64,000 bases of DNA from Duganella sp. Root336D2. GTDB lineage: Bacteria; Pseudomonadota; Gammaproteobacteria; Burkholderiales; Burkholderiaceae_D. Shown here piece by piece: positions 8,674 through 18,096 of this stretch; position 1 is the stretch's first letter; every line of letters starts with the position of its first letter. Location: positions 186,264 through 250,263 of the forward strand of contig NZ_LMDB01000003.1 in NCBI RefSeq assembly GCF_001425005.1, read 5' to 3'. A program made the position numbers and the translations under genes. The notes below the pieces were generated by a model. The model was not told where the DNA came from, ran no database searches, and saw only the letters and a program-made list of their open reading frames with translations.

Positions 8674-10050
8674 ATGCAGAATACCCGTCCTGCAGCTTTG
8701 TTCAGCCTGATCGGCAATACACCGCTTGCCGAAGTCACACGTCTTGACACCGGCCCATGCCGGCTGTTCCTCAAGCTCGAATCCCAGAACCCCGGCGGTT
8801 CCATCAAGGACCGCATCGGCCTGTCCATCATCGAAGCGGCCGAACGCGATGGCATGCTCAAGCCAGGCGGCACGATCGTGGAAGCCACGGCCGGCAATAC
8901 CGGCCTGGGTCTGGCCCTGGTCGGCGCCATCAAAAGCTACAAGGTGCTGCTGGTGGTGCCGGACAAGATGGCCACCGAAAAGATCCTGCACCTGAAAGCG
9001 CTGGGTGCCGACGTGCGCATCACCCGCTCCGACGTGGGCAAGGGCCATCCCGAGTACTACCAGGACTACGCGGCCCGCCTGGCCAGCGAGACTCCCGGCG
9101 CCTTCTTCGCCGATCAGTTCAACAACCAGGCCAATCCGCTGGCCCACGAAACCACCACCGGCCCGGAAATCTGGGAGCAGATGGCGCGCGAAATCGACGC
9201 CATTGTGGTCGGCGTCGGCTCTTCCGGCACCCTGACCGGTCTTTCCCGCTACTTCCGCAAGGTCGCGCCGCACGTCAAGTTCATCCTGGCCGACCCCAAA
9301 GGTTCGATCCTGAAGGAATACGTGGATACCGGCAAAGTGTCCGACACCAGCGGCTCCTGGGCGGTGGAAGGCATCGGCGAAGACTTCATTCCCGCCATTG
9401 CGAACATGGATGCGATCTCGCAGGCCTACACCATCACCGACCAGGAAAGCTTCGACGGCGCGCGCGCCCTGCTGCGTGCCGAGGGCATCCTGGCCGGCTC
9501 CTCGACCGGTACCCTGCTGGCCGCGGCCCTGAAATACTGCCGCGAACAGACCAAGCCGCAGCGCGTGGTGACCTTTGTCTGCGACACCGGCACCCGCTAC
9601 CTGTCCAAGGTCTACAACGATAGCTGGATGTTCGACCAGGGCCTGCTGCAGCGCCAGAAGCTGGGCGACCTGCGCGACCTGATCGGCCGCCGGTTCGAAA
9701 ACGGCGACGTGGTCAGCGTGGCGCCGAGCGACACCCTGCTGATCGCCTTCAATCGCATGCGTTCGGCCGACCTGGCGCAGCTGCCGGTGATCGAGAACGG
9801 CAAACTGGCAGGCATCATCGACGAGTCGGACATCCTGCTCAAGGTCGAGAATGACGCCGCCCAGTTCAAGAGCGAAGTCGGCGCAACCATGACCAGCCGC
9901 GTCGAGACCCTGGCGCCGTCTGCCGGCACGCCTGCCCTCCGTGATACCCTGGACCGTGGCTTGACCGCCGTGATCGCCGAAGGCGGCAAGTTCTATGGAC
10001 TGATCACCCGCTACGACTTACTCAACCACCTGCGCAGGACCTTATCTTGA
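8674..10050 (+). CDS. Cystathionine beta-synthase with C-terminal CBS domains
   Basis: A PLP enzyme (458 residues) predicted to condense serine with homocysteine to cystathionine, the first step of reverse transsulfuration. The PLP lysine is K45 in G-G-S-I-K-D-R; the substrate loop E-A-T-A-G-N-T-G and the phosphate-binding G-S-S-G-T motif are present. Two CBS motifs follow from about residue 340, as in animal and many bacterial CBS enzymes; plain cysteine synthases lack them. A strong AAGGAGAG site precedes the ATG. The stop overlaps the TTG start of the cystathionine lyase/synthase gene. An O-acetylserine sulfhydrylase side activity cannot be excluded, but fusion and context favour CBS. Confidence 0.92.
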   Translation: MQNTRPAALFSLIGNTPLAEVTRLDTGPCRLFLKLESQNPGGSIKDRIGLSIIEAAERDGMLKPGGTIVEATAGNTGLGLALVGAIKSYKVLLVVPDKMATEKILHLKALGADVRITRSDVGKGHPEYYQDYAARLASETPGAFFADQFNNQANPLAHETTTGPEIWEQMAREIDAIVVGVGSSGTLTGLSRYFRKVAPHVKFILADPKGSILKEYVDTGKVSDTSGSWAVEGIGEDFIPAIANMDAISQAYTITDQESFDGARALLRAEGILAGSSTGTLLAAALKYCREQTKPQRVVTFVCDTGTRYLSKVYNDSWMFDQGLLQRQKLGDLRDLIGRRFENGDVVSVAPSDTLLIAFNRMRSADLAQLPVIENGKLAGIIDESDILLKVENDAAQFKSEVGATMTSRVETLAPSAGTPALRDTLDRGLTAVIAEGGKFYGLITRYDLLNHLRRTLS

Positions 10051-11225
10051 GCGAAAAGAAAACCAAAGCCCACCTGGCCACGCGCGTCATCCACGCGGGC
10101 CAGCACCCCGATCCATCGACCGGCGCCATCATGCCGCCGATCTATGCCACTTCCACCTTCGTCCAGCAAAGCCCTGGCGTGCATAAGGGCCTCGATTACG
10201 GCCGCTCGCACAACCCGACGCGCTGGGCGCTGGAGCGCTGCGTGGCCGACCTGGAAGGCGGCGCGCAGGCGTTCGCCTTCGCGTCCGGCCTGGCGGCCAT
10301 CTCGACCGTGCTGGAACTGCTGGACGCGGGTTCGCACATCGTGGCCGGCGACGACATGTACGGCGGCACCTTCCGCCTGTTCGAGCGCGTGCGCCGCCGC
10401 AGCGCGGGGCATGAATTCACCTACGCCGATCTGACCAACCCGGAGAACCTGCTGGCAGCCCTGCGCCCGGAAACCAGGATGGTGTGGGTCGAAACCCCGA
10501 CCAACCCGATGCTGAAGCTGGCCGACCTGGCAGCAATCGCCCGCATCTGCCGCGAGCGCGGCATCCTGGCCGTGGCCGACAACACCTTCGCCAGCCCGAT
10601 CGTGCAGCGCCCGCTGGAACTGGGCTTCGACATCGTGGTGCACTCGGCAACCAAGTACCTGAACGGGCATTCGGACATCATCGGCGGCATCGCTGTCGTT
10701 GGCGCAGAAGAACGCCAGTCGGCCTGGCGCGAGCAACTGGCCTTCCTGCAGAATTCCGTCGGCGCCATTGCGGGTCCGTTCGACGCCTTTCTCGCCCTGC
10801 GCGGCGTCAAGACGCTGGCGATCCGCATGGAGCGCCACTGCAAGAGCGCCCTGGAGCTGGCACGCTGGCTGGAACGCGAACCCAAGGTCAAGAGGGTGTT
10901 CTATCCGGGCCTGGAATCGCATCCCCAGCACACGCTGGCCAAGGCGCAGATGGATGGTTTCGGCGGCATCATCTCGATTGATCTCGACACCGACCTGGCG
11001 GGCGCGCGGCGCTTCCTCGAACGCTGCGAAGTGTTCGCGCTGGCGGAGAGCCTGGGCGGCGTGGAATCGCTGATCGAGCATCCGGCGCTGATGACCCACG
11101 CATCGATTCCGGCGGTGCAGCGAGCAACGCTGGGCATCGGCGATGGCCTGATCCGGCTCTCGGTCGGCATCGAAGACATCGAGGACTTGCGCCAAGACCT
11201 GCGTAACGCTCTTGACGCCATCTGA
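10047..11225 (+). CDS. Cys/Met-metabolism PLP enzyme, cystathionine gamma-lyase or gamma-synthase
   Basis: A fold-type I PLP enzyme of 392 residues. The PLP lysine is K203 in S-A-T-K-Y-L-N-G-H-S-D. Y51-G-R53 and the P-T-N-P and A-D-N-T motifs of the Cys/Met-metabolism family are present. Lying directly after cystathionine beta-synthase, it most likely cleaves cystathionine to cysteine, 2-oxobutyrate and ammonia (gamma-lyase). Cystathionine gamma-synthase shares the same motifs and is the alternative. The start is TTG at 10047, in a TTGA overlap with the preceding stop. The reading frame of the first zinc-ribbon gene begins inside its last 14 bases. Confidence 0.92.
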   Translation: MSEKKTKAHLATRVIHAGQHPDPSTGAIMPPIYATSTFVQQSPGVHKGLDYGRSHNPTRWALERCVADLEGGAQAFAFASGLAAISTVLELLDAGSHIVAGDDMYGGTFRLFERVRRRSAGHEFTYADLTNPENLLAALRPETRMVWVETPTNPMLKLADLAAIARICRERGILAVADNTFASPIVQRPLELGFDIVVHSATKYLNGHSDIIGGIAVVGAEERQSAWREQLAFLQNSVGAIAGPFDAFLALRGVKTLAIRMERHCKSALELARWLEREPKVKRVFYPGLESHPQHTLAKAQMDGFGGIISIDLDTDLAGARRFLERCEVFALAESLGGVESLIEHPALMTHASIPAVQRATLGIGDGLIRLSVGIEDIEDLRQDLRNALDAI

Positions 11226-12555
11226 CCGTCACTGCAGCAACTGCAAGCGCCCGATGCGGGTGCTTGATTTGTCCGGCCATTACCAGCGGCGGGTGGAGAT
11301 CGACACCTGCCCGCACTGCTGCCTGGTGTGGTTCGACGGCACGGAGTCGCTGCGGCTGGCCGGCGCCGGCATCAGCGAATTCGTGCGCGAAATCCATGGG
11401 GCGATGCAGGCGGATGGCGATCACGCGCATGCGGTGTCGCTGGCAAGGGTGCAGTCCTGCCCCGTTTGCGGCTCCGCACTGAAGCCGGTCTCCAACATGA
11501 CGCGCTTCGGGCGCACCAGCCACCTGGATTGCCCGCTTGGGCATGGCTATTACCAGACCTACATCCTGTACCTGGCCGAAAAGGGCTTCGTGCGCCCTTT
11601 GGCCTGGGCCGACATCCGCTCCCTGGCCGACGCCGGCAAGGAGCTGTTCTGCGCCGATTGCGGCTTCCCTTTGCCGGCCCGGCCGGCCGACGCCTGCCCT
11701 GCTTGTCATTCGGCGGTGGGCGTGATCGATCCGGCGCGCCTGGCGATCGCAACCCACGCGGCCGACGGTGTGACTGCCGTCAGGAACGTCGCAACGGACG
11801 TCCAGCAACACAAATGCCACGCTTGCGGTGGCGGCATCGACCTGGTGCACGATGTCCAGTGCCCGCACTGCCATGCCCCTGTGCTACGCCATGACGTCCC
11901 CGGCATGGCCGATGCCGCGGCAGCTACGCCGCGCCTCGTACCGACCGCCGATGAGCGCCATCAGGCGGCTGCGGCCCGTGCCCCGCTTTCGGCGGCGCAG
12001 CTAGCGCTGGTCCATTTCAGCGGAAAGCGTGCAGCGCACCCAGGAATCAACCGGGCTTTCCGGATTGCGGTCGGCTTCCTGGTGGTTGCAATTGCGTTCT
12101 GGATCATCGCCGGGAACCTGCAACCGCAACAGCCCAAAGGAATCATGGAACTAGCCGCGGCGATTTCATACAGCCCGCGTTTCAGGGAAGAGCGAATGGA
12201 ATGCGACCTGCATTCCGCGGTACGCAGAGAAGTGAAAGTACGCCAGTTGATCGTGATGCCCGGGGCTCCCGCTCCCGGCCCGGCGATCGCAAGCTACGGC
12301 GCCATGCGCCTAGCCTACCAGCGCGCCATCGCCTTGCGCAACGACTGGAAAAACGGCATCGACTTTGGATTGCTGGAACATCAATTCAACAACCCGTTTG
12401 CGTCGCCAGGCAGCATGCCGCCCGGCTTCTTTCGCCGCGGCGAAGCCCTGGCTGCAGTCGAACGTGCTGCCTTCTGCCTGCCGGTCCGCGAAATCAGTCC
12501 GCCAATACTGGCGGAAGACGGATTTCACCTGATCGAGGTGATTGAAGCACGCTAA
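11212..12555 (+). CDS. Zinc-ribbon membrane protein with C-terminal parvulin-like domain
   Basis: A protein of 447 residues. The N-terminal part has a zf-TFIIB-like ribbon (C-S-N-C...C-P-H-C-C-L-V-W-F-D) and further CxxC pairs up to about residue 225, at least four in all. One membrane segment lies at about 283-303. The C-terminal ~140 residues look like a degenerate PpiC/parvulin prolyl isomerase: V-K-V-R-Q-L-I-V, later G-S-M-P-P-G-F-F, and an ending like the F-G-Y-H-I-I-V signature (here D-G-F-H-L-I-E-V). The start is TTG at 11212 inside the preceding gene, chosen because the first CxxC follows at once. It is paralogous to the next gene over the N-terminal ~270 residues. The function is unknown; the parvulin call is by eye. 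Confidence 0.7.
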   Translation: MTPSDRHCSNCKRPMRVLDLSGHYQRRVEIDTCPHCCLVWFDGTESLRLAGAGISEFVREIHGAMQADGDHAHAVSLARVQSCPVCGSALKPVSNMTRFGRTSHLDCPLGHGYYQTYILYLAEKGFVRPLAWADIRSLADAGKELFCADCGFPLPARPADACPACHSAVGVIDPARLAIATHAADGVTAVRNVATDVQQHKCHACGGGIDLVHDVQCPHCHAPVLRHDVPGMADAAAATPRLVPTADERHQAAAARAPLSAAQLALVHFSGKRAAHPGINRAFRIAVGFLVVAIAFWIIAGNLQPQQPKGIMELAAAISYSPRFREERMECDLHSAVRREVKVRQLIVMPGAPAPGPAIASYGAMRLAYQRAIALRNDWKNGIDFGLLEHQFNNPFASPGSMPPGFFRRGEALAAVERAAFCLPVREISPPILAEDGFHLIEVIEAR

Positions 12556-12605
12556 GCCCCCGGCAAGGTAAAATCAAGCGCTACGACAACCTGTGCTCCA
12601 ATAGT

Positions 12606-13529
12606 TTGAGACCCTCTGAACGCCAATGCAGCAACTGTGGGCACCCGATGCGGGTGCTCGACTTGTCCGGCCACTACCAGCGGCGAATCCAGATCGACAC
12701 CTGCTCGCATTGCTGCCTGGTGTGGTTCGATGAGACGGAATCGGTGCGCCTGGCTGGCCCGGGCATCGCTGAGTTCGTGCGCGAGATCCATGGCGCAATG
12801 CAGGCCGGCGGCGACCATGACCATGCAATCTCGCTGGCGCGCATGCAATCTTGCCCGGTTTGCCAATCGGCGCTCAAGACCGTATCCAATCGCACCCGCT
12901 TCGGACGTACCAGGCAGATGGAATGCCCGCAGGGGCACGGGTATTACCAGACCTATATCCTCTACCTTGCCGAAAAAGGCTACGTAAGGCCACTGGCATG
13001 GGCCGACATCCGCTCGCTGCTTGGCGCCGGCAAGAAGCTCTTTTGCGCCGACTGCGGCTATCCCCTGCCCGACCGGCCGATTGGAGAATGCCCAGCCTGC
13101 AAATCGGCTGTCGAAGTCATCGACCCTACCCGGCTGGCCATGGCGATCGACCGGCATGAAGCGCCCCCGTTACCGGCAGCGACCGCGCTCGACCAGCATA
13201 AATGCCACGCTTGCGGAGGCGCCGTCGACCAGTCGCGCGAGATTTATTGCTCGCATTGCCATGCGCCTGTGCTGCGCCACGATACCGCCGATGCCGCCAC
13301 TGCCGCGGCAAACGCGTCGGAACTGGCGCAGTCCGCCGCACGGGCGCAACGCAAGCGCCAGGAGGCTGCCGCCAGCGCCGCCAATGCACTGGCCTCCCAC
13401 CGCGCCATGAACACCTACATCGAGGGGCAGCGCGGCCAGTGGCGGAAGAACCTGGAATTCCGCATTGCCGTCGGTATCCTGCTTGCAGCCTTCGTCTTCA
13501 TCACTTACATGCGGCACCGCTTCTTCTAA
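12606..13529 (+). CDS. Zinc-ribbon membrane protein, paralogue of preceding gene
   Basis: A protein of 307 residues. It keeps the same array of CxxC zinc ribbons as its neighbour, nearly residue for residue in the first 130 positions, including the Y-Y-Q-T-Y-I-L-Y-L-A-E-K-G core. After an Ala-rich helical linker it has one C-terminal membrane segment (about 285-302) and stops there, without the parvulin-like domain. The frame starts with TTG at 12606, with no clear ribosome site. An in-frame ATG at 12648 would delete the first CxxC and is less likely. Its stop overlaps the convergent gene by 4 bp. The pair looks like a tandem duplication with later domain gain or loss. Confidence 0.7.
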   Translation: MRPSERQCSNCGHPMRVLDLSGHYQRRIQIDTCSHCCLVWFDETESVRLAGPGIAEFVREIHGAMQAGGDHDHAISLARMQSCPVCQSALKTVSNRTRFGRTRQMECPQGHGYYQTYILYLAEKGYVRPLAWADIRSLLGAGKKLFCADCGYPLPDRPIGECPACKSAVEVIDPTRLAMAIDRHEAPPLPAATALDQHKCHACGGAVDQSREIYCSHCHAPVLRHDTADAATAAANASELAQSAARAQRKRQEAAASAANALASHRAMNTYIEGQRGQWRKNLEFRIAVGILLAAFVFITYMRHRFF

Positions 13530-14836
13530 TCTGCCGGGCGCCGCGCCGGGTCTGAGATATTGAACACGCGGCGCACCAGGCTTTCCAGTGCCACGAACAC
13601 GCCTTCCACCCCGAAGCCCGCGATAAACGACAGCGCAGAGGTGCTGAGCGCCCAGTGTCCCAGAAGGCCGATCTCGCTGCCTGGCGTCTGCCCGGACGGA
13701 TTGACGAACAGCGCGATGCAGGCGCCGATCGTGGCGCCCAGGGCCAGCTGCAGCAGGGCCAGCGTGTAATCGCGCGGCGACAGCAGGCTTTCACGCATCT
13801 TGGCCCATAAGCCGCGTACCACGGCGGCACCGGCGCCGAGGATGCCGTAGAACAGCGGCAAGACCGCCGTGCCGACGACCAGCGTCACTACGCGGGCCTG
13901 CTCCTCCGTGCCGCGTCTCATGTAACGCGCCTTCTCGGCTGGCGTTGCGCTTGCAGGCGCGGCCTCTTCTTCAGGCAATTGGCCAAACAATCCTGCCACC
14001 TTGGCGTAACAAGTGCGCCAAGGCACCAGCCAGTTGCGCAGGTTCATGCGCACAACGGCCAACTGCTCCGACAGCGCACGGCGCCGCGTGCAAAGCTGGT
14101 ACTCCTCTGTGCTGCGAAAATGCGGCGCACCGGTCATGTCGACCTCAGTGCAAAACTGCACAGGCGGTGCTGTCGCATTGGTGGCGTGCTTGATCTCCGC
14201 TTCCTCGATGGATTTGAACAAGGTAAGCTGCTGCGCCTGCAACGTGTCCAGGTGCTGCAGCATCGCGCTGCCACCCGTGACGTGCCAGGACATCACGCAG
14301 GTCAGCACCAGGCCAAGCAGCAAGAGGACCACGATCCAGAAGATGCGCCGGTTAAAGCGCTCGGCCACCTTGACCAGGCCGGGGAAGGCGTAGCGGGCCA
14401 GCGTCAGGCGTGTCGGCTTTTCCCAGTGCGGCGCCAGTTCCGGCCCGGCCTGAGCGGCTTCATGGCGAAACATCATGCTGCGCATCCAGCTGCGCCAGTC
14501 GCGCCGGTTATCCTCGCCGACTACCAGCAAGGTGAATGCGATGGTCAGGCCCGTCGCCGGGCGTGCAGCTGCATTCAGCTTGTCCTTGGCGCACAGCACC
14601 TTGACTGCCTGCGCCACGCGCTGCTGGTCGCCTTCTGGCGGCGCCAGGCCGATCGCGCACAGTTCATCGATGTGCGGCTCTCCGTCGTCGTGGCTGTGGA
14701 AGTTGTAGAGGCTCTTGTCCCAGCGTCCGGAGATGTGGTCAAGCAGCAGGAAGACTTCATTCAGCTCACGCACGAAGATGAAGTCTTCGATTCGTTGGCA
14801 GGCGGCGCTGCCATTCTCGTCGGAACTGGAAGACAT
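13526..14836 (-). CDS. Membrane protein of unknown function
   Basis: I do not recognise a family. The protein has 436 residues. The first ~165 residues are soluble and acidic at the start, then come a strong membrane helix (about 166-190) and a ~120-residue extracytoplasmic or helical stretch with several cysteines. Three further hydrophobic segments follow: V-V-T-L-V-V-G-T-A-V-L-P-L-F-Y, L-L-Q-L-A-L-G-A-T-I-G-A-C-I-A-L-F, and a last one near A-L-S-F-I-A-G-F-G-V-E-G-V-F-V-A. A GGGGAGG site precedes the ATG. It is a single gene, convergent with the zinc-ribbon pair. The layout resembles uncharacterised proteins seen in proteobacterial genomes, but nothing in it points to a reaction. Confidence 0.6.
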   Translation of the reverse strand: MSSSSDENGSAACQRIEDFIFVRELNEVFLLLDHISGRWDKSLYNFHSHDDGEPHIDELCAIGLAPPEGDQQRVAQAVKVLCAKDKLNAAARPATGLTIAFTLLVVGEDNRRDWRSWMRSMMFRHEAAQAGPELAPHWEKPTRLTLARYAFPGLVKVAERFNRRIFWIVVLLLLGLVLTCVMSWHVTGGSAMLQHLDTLQAQQLTLFKSIEEAEIKHATNATAPPVQFCTEVDMTGAPHFRSTEEYQLCTRRRALSEQLAVVRMNLRNWLVPWRTCYAKVAGLFGQLPEEEAAPASATPAEKARYMRRGTEEQARVVTLVVGTAVLPLFYGILGAGAAVVRGLWAKMRESLLSPRDYTLALLQLALGATIGACIALFVNPSGQTPGSEIGLLGHWALSTSALSFIAGFGVEGVFVALESLVRRVFNISDPARRPAD

Positions 14837-14917
14837 TGGCGCCTCCCCTTAACAGGTTGTCACTTCATTGTGCGCCTGCTAATGCGGGGAGGACTTTGCG
14901 CTACCTCAAACGTAACC

Positions 14918-17119
14918 TTATTCGCCCGGACGGTACTTGCGTTCCAGGTTCTTTTCGATGTCTTCCTTGTAGAACAGTACGTCCTTGAACTCGCCGCGCG
15001 CATACATCTCGGCCTGGTCGTTGAAGTGCGGCGATGTCGGGTCGCCGCTTTCGCCGCCGGCGAGGATGCTCTTGGCCTTTACCTTCGGGCCGAATTCAAC
15101 GGCCGCAACGAAGCTATTGCCGCGCTCGCCATACATGCGCTTGGTGCGCTGCTGCGACGTCATGCCATACGCGGCAAGCGCGCCGAAATTACCGGATACA
15201 TAAGGTACCGGTATGCTTGGCTTGTTGTCGTCAAACGGCTGCACGATGTCGCCAGTCAGGCGCTGGAAACGGTTGATCTCGCCCCACGGCGTTTTCCAGC
15301 TGCCGAAGTCCGCCGCCAGCTTGTTCGAGGCGCGCACCAGCGCTTCCAGTCGCTGCTTCGGCGTAAGCTGGGTGGCCAGGTAGTCGAGGATCGGCATGCC
15401 CTTCTCTTTCGCCGCCGGTCCGTAATGCTTGACCTGGTCCTGCAGCCAATAGATCGCCACCGAGGTCGGCACCGACGCCAGCGAGTAGCGCATATCCCAG
15501 TCGCGCAGCAGCGTGACTTGTTCGATCACCGCAGCCTTCGACAGGTCGCTGGCCGGCGCCTCGTCATAGGCGCGCACCAGCAGCGGCAACAGCGGTTCGA
15601 ACGCCGGCAGCTGGTTGTCGTAAGCGGCGGCGATCAGGCTGTCGATGGTGAAGTCCTTCTTCCCTTGCAGCACGCGCACCGCGTGGATGCCGCGCGCATT
15701 CTCAGGGTTGACCGACATGTAGGCCGGATAGTCCGCAGGGCGCGGGCTATACGCGCCAGCCGCGGAGAACGGCCAGTTGTTGGTGTTCTGGATCCAGCCG
15801 TTTTTCGGGTTGAACAGCTGGATGGTTTCGCGCACCTGGTGCAGGCCCTTCCAGTCTGTCGCCGGCTCAGCGCCGTTGACCGGCCTGGTGTAGTCGAAAC
15901 GCGGGTCGCGTACCGGCATGAAATTGCCGTGGAAGTAGGCGATGTTGCCGTCTGCGTCCGCATACACGGTATTGTTCGACGAGTTGGTGCGCAACTCCAT
16001 CGACTTGTAGAAGGCCCGGTAATTGCGGGCCTTGGTGCGGATGAAGGATTGCGTCAGCGCCTTCAGCGGCTCGTTCATCATCGCCACCGACACCCATTTG
16101 CCGTTCTGCTCGCGCACAACCGGGCCGCGATGCGTGAAGTACGCGGTAACGGTCTTTTCCGTCATGCTGCCGTCTGCCGCCCTGTACGGCAGGCGCACGC
16201 TTTCGGAGCGGAATGGGCGCAGCTCTTTGCCGTACTGGTAGGAATACTTGCCGTTCTTTTCAACCACCGTTTCCAGGTATTCGTCGATCACGTCGCCACC
16301 GCCGGAAGTGTGCATCCAGCCGATCCGCTCATTGAAGCCCTGGTAGACGAAGAATTGGCCCCAGGTCACGGCACCATAGGCATTCAAGCCTTCCTGGCTA
16401 TTCACGTGGATCTCGGGACGAAAATAGAACGAGGTGTGCGGGTTGATCATCAACAGCGCGTGACCGGACTTGCTCAAAGCCGGTGCGATGGCAAAGCCGT
16501 TCGAGCCGCGCGGTTCATTATCCAGGTCGCTGCCGACAGCAGCCAGCGCAGGCGCCGGCTGCTTGCTGTAGAACGCCTTCAACTGCTCGATATTCACCGT
16601 CTCGATGTCGCCGCCGATGCTACCTTCGCTGAAACTGAGCGCCATCCATGGTTCGAAGCGCGCCAACAGGCGCGGTTGCACATTCGGGTGGGTGTGCAGG
16701 TAGAAGTTCAGGCCATCGGCCCAAGCCACCATCAGCTTCTTCAGCCAATCCGGGCTGGCCTTGTACTGGGCCTTCAACTGCTCGGGCGAGATGAAGAGTT
16801 TCATGCGCAGGTCCTGGTACAAGGCCTTCTCGCCCTCCACCTCCGCCAGGCGGCCCATGGCGTTGATGAAATTCAGCTCGATACGCTTGAAATCATCCTC
16901 CGACTGCGCATACATCATGCCAAACACCGCGTCGGCGTCGCTCTTGCCGTAAATATGCGGAATGCCCCATTTGTCGCGCAAGATGGTGACGCGCTTGGCA
17001 ATCGCTTGCAGGCGCAGCACTTCCGCAGGACTCAAAGCTCCTGCCGCCATTGGGGCGGCGGGAGCGGCAAGCGCAGGAATGGCACAGAACGCGACAAGCG
17101 CGGCACTCAGCTTCAGCAT
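14918..17119 (-). CDS. Penicillin-acylase family amidase (Ntn hydrolase)
   Basis: A precursor of 733 residues with a signal peptide (1-19). The family matures by self-cleavage before a nucleophilic serine, here Ser206 in R-G-S-N-G-F. The alpha-chain elements D-K-W-G-I-P-H-I-Y-G and A-Q-S-E-D-D-F-K-R are present, as in acyl-homoserine-lactone and aculeacin acylases. It is expected in the periplasm, hydrolysing the amide bond of an N-acyl substrate; quorum-quenching AHL acylase and beta-lactam or lipopeptide acylase are the likely possibilities. It starts 3 bp after the stop of the ParB-like gene, so the two are cotranscribed, an odd pairing. Confidence 0.88.
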   Translation of the reverse strand: MLKLSAALVAFCAIPALAAPAAPMAAGALSPAEVLRLQAIAKRVTILRDKWGIPHIYGKSDADAVFGMMYAQSEDDFKRIELNFINAMGRLAEVEGEKALYQDLRMKLFISPEQLKAQYKASPDWLKKLMVAWADGLNFYLHTHPNVQPRLLARFEPWMALSFSEGSIGGDIETVNIEQLKAFYSKQPAPALAAVGSDLDNEPRGSNGFAIAPALSKSGHALLMINPHTSFYFRPEIHVNSQEGLNAYGAVTWGQFFVYQGFNERIGWMHTSGGGDVIDEYLETVVEKNGKYSYQYGKELRPFRSESVRLPYRAADGSMTEKTVTAYFTHRGPVVREQNGKWVSVAMMNEPLKALTQSFIRTKARNYRAFYKSMELRTNSSNNTVYADADGNIAYFHGNFMPVRDPRFDYTRPVNGAEPATDWKGLHQVRETIQLFNPKNGWIQNTNNWPFSAAGAYSPRPADYPAYMSVNPENARGIHAVRVLQGKKDFTIDSLIAAAYDNQLPAFEPLLPLLVRAYDEAPASDLSKAAVIEQVTLLRDWDMRYSLASVPTSVAIYWLQDQVKHYGPAAKEKGMPILDYLATQLTPKQRLEALVRASNKLAADFGSWKTPWGEINRFQRLTGDIVQPFDDNKPSIPVPYVSGNFGALAAYGMTSQQRTKRMYGERGNSFVAAVEFGPKVKAKSILAGGESGDPTSPHFNDQAEMYARGEFKDVLFYKEDIEKNLERKYRPGE

Positions 17120-17122
17120 GCT

Positions 17123-17971
17123 TTATTGCTCCACCAGTTGGGCAATACGTTCGCGCAGTTCGGCGTTTTCAGCGCGCAGCGCCGAATTCTTTTCCTTCAG
17201 TTGCGAGATCTCGAGGCGCAGCACCTCCAACTCGGTCAGCGGAGCCGGACGTTCTGCGGCCTCGTAATGCCCCTCGCCGGCGTCTTCCTTCGCTGCCTTT
17301 GCCGGGCGGTTGGCGGCGCGCTGTTCGCGGATCTCGCGGGCCGCCTGCTGCAGGAACTTGCGGCCGCCGGCGACAGCCGATTTCTGGTCTTCTTCCGGCA
17401 GCGAGGCCACGGTGGCGGCGGCATTGATCGAGATCGTACCGGAACGCACCGCATCCACCAGTTCGGGCGTGGCGCTGCGCGTGATCTTCTCGATCTGGCC
17501 CAGGGTATTGGCGCTCAGGCGGGCGGCGCGGGCAATATCTTCGCGCTTGGCTTTCGCCTTCGGCGGCGGCGCCGCTTCTTCGGCTTCCGGGTCGGGCGGC
17601 GCAATGGCGTCATCTTCCGCCTTGGCCTGCGCTTTCACGATCAGTTCGCGCTTGGCGATGATTTCCTGCTGGCGCAGGGCCAGCACGCCACGCTGGAAGT
17701 CCGACACGCTGCGGCGGCCCAGGTGGTTGTCGATCATCCACAGCATCACGTCTTCAATATCCTTGAAGCTCGTGTTCTGGGTGACTTTAAAGGGAATGCC
17801 GTGCTGCTGGCAGATCGAATAGCGGTTATGGCCATCGACCAGGATGTCGTTCCACAGCACCAGCGCATCGCGGCAACCTTCGGCCAGCAGGCTGCGTTCC
17901 AGCGCGGTGCGCTCGGCCTCGGTCAACGGTTCGATATAGTCCCGCAGGACGTCGTTAATCTTGATTTGCAT
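17123..17971 (-). CDS. ParB/Srx-like nuclease-domain protein with C-terminal coiled coil
   Basis: About 282 residues from the ATG at 17971; a TTG 12 bases upstream is an alternative. The N-terminal domain has the ParB-like G-H-N-R-Y signature in D-G-H-N-R-Y-S-I, preceded by E-A-E-R-T-A-L-E and L-V-L-W-N-D. A helical middle part (L-S-A-N-T-L-G-Q-I-E-K-I) resembles an HTH, followed by a charged linker and a leucine-zipper-like coiled coil at the end (L-E-I-S-Q-L-K-E-K-N). It is not chromosomal ParB, since no parA or parS context is present. Such stand-alone proteins bind DNA or act as plasmid/phage-type accessory factors. It is probably cotranscribed with the acylase gene. Confidence 0.75.
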   Translation of the reverse strand: MQIKINDVLRDYIEPLTEAERTALERSLLAEGCRDALVLWNDILVDGHNRYSICQQHGIPFKVTQNTSFKDIEDVMLWMIDNHLGRRSVSDFQRGVLALRQQEIIAKRELIVKAQAKAEDDAIAPPDPEAEEAAPPPKAKAKREDIARAARLSANTLGQIEKITRSATPELVDAVRSGTISINAAATVASLPEEDQKSAVAGGRKFLQQAAREIREQRAANRPAKAAKEDAGEGHYEAAERPAPLTELEVLRLEISQLKEKNSALRAENAELRERIAQLVEQ

Positions 17972-18096
17972 GTGGTCTTTCAAGGGAATTCTGCGACCAG
18001 CATGCTACAACATTCCGCGGCGATTACAAGAATTGCCAAATTTACCACCACTGGATGTTAACCAAAGGACATGTCATAATAGCGGGCTTCAAGCAT

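Noticed and set aside
13979..18061. 1360-codon plus-strand frame
   Set aside because: It spans the antisense of three minus-strand genes with clear motifs (membrane protein, acylase, ParB-like). Such frames are common in GC-rich DNA.
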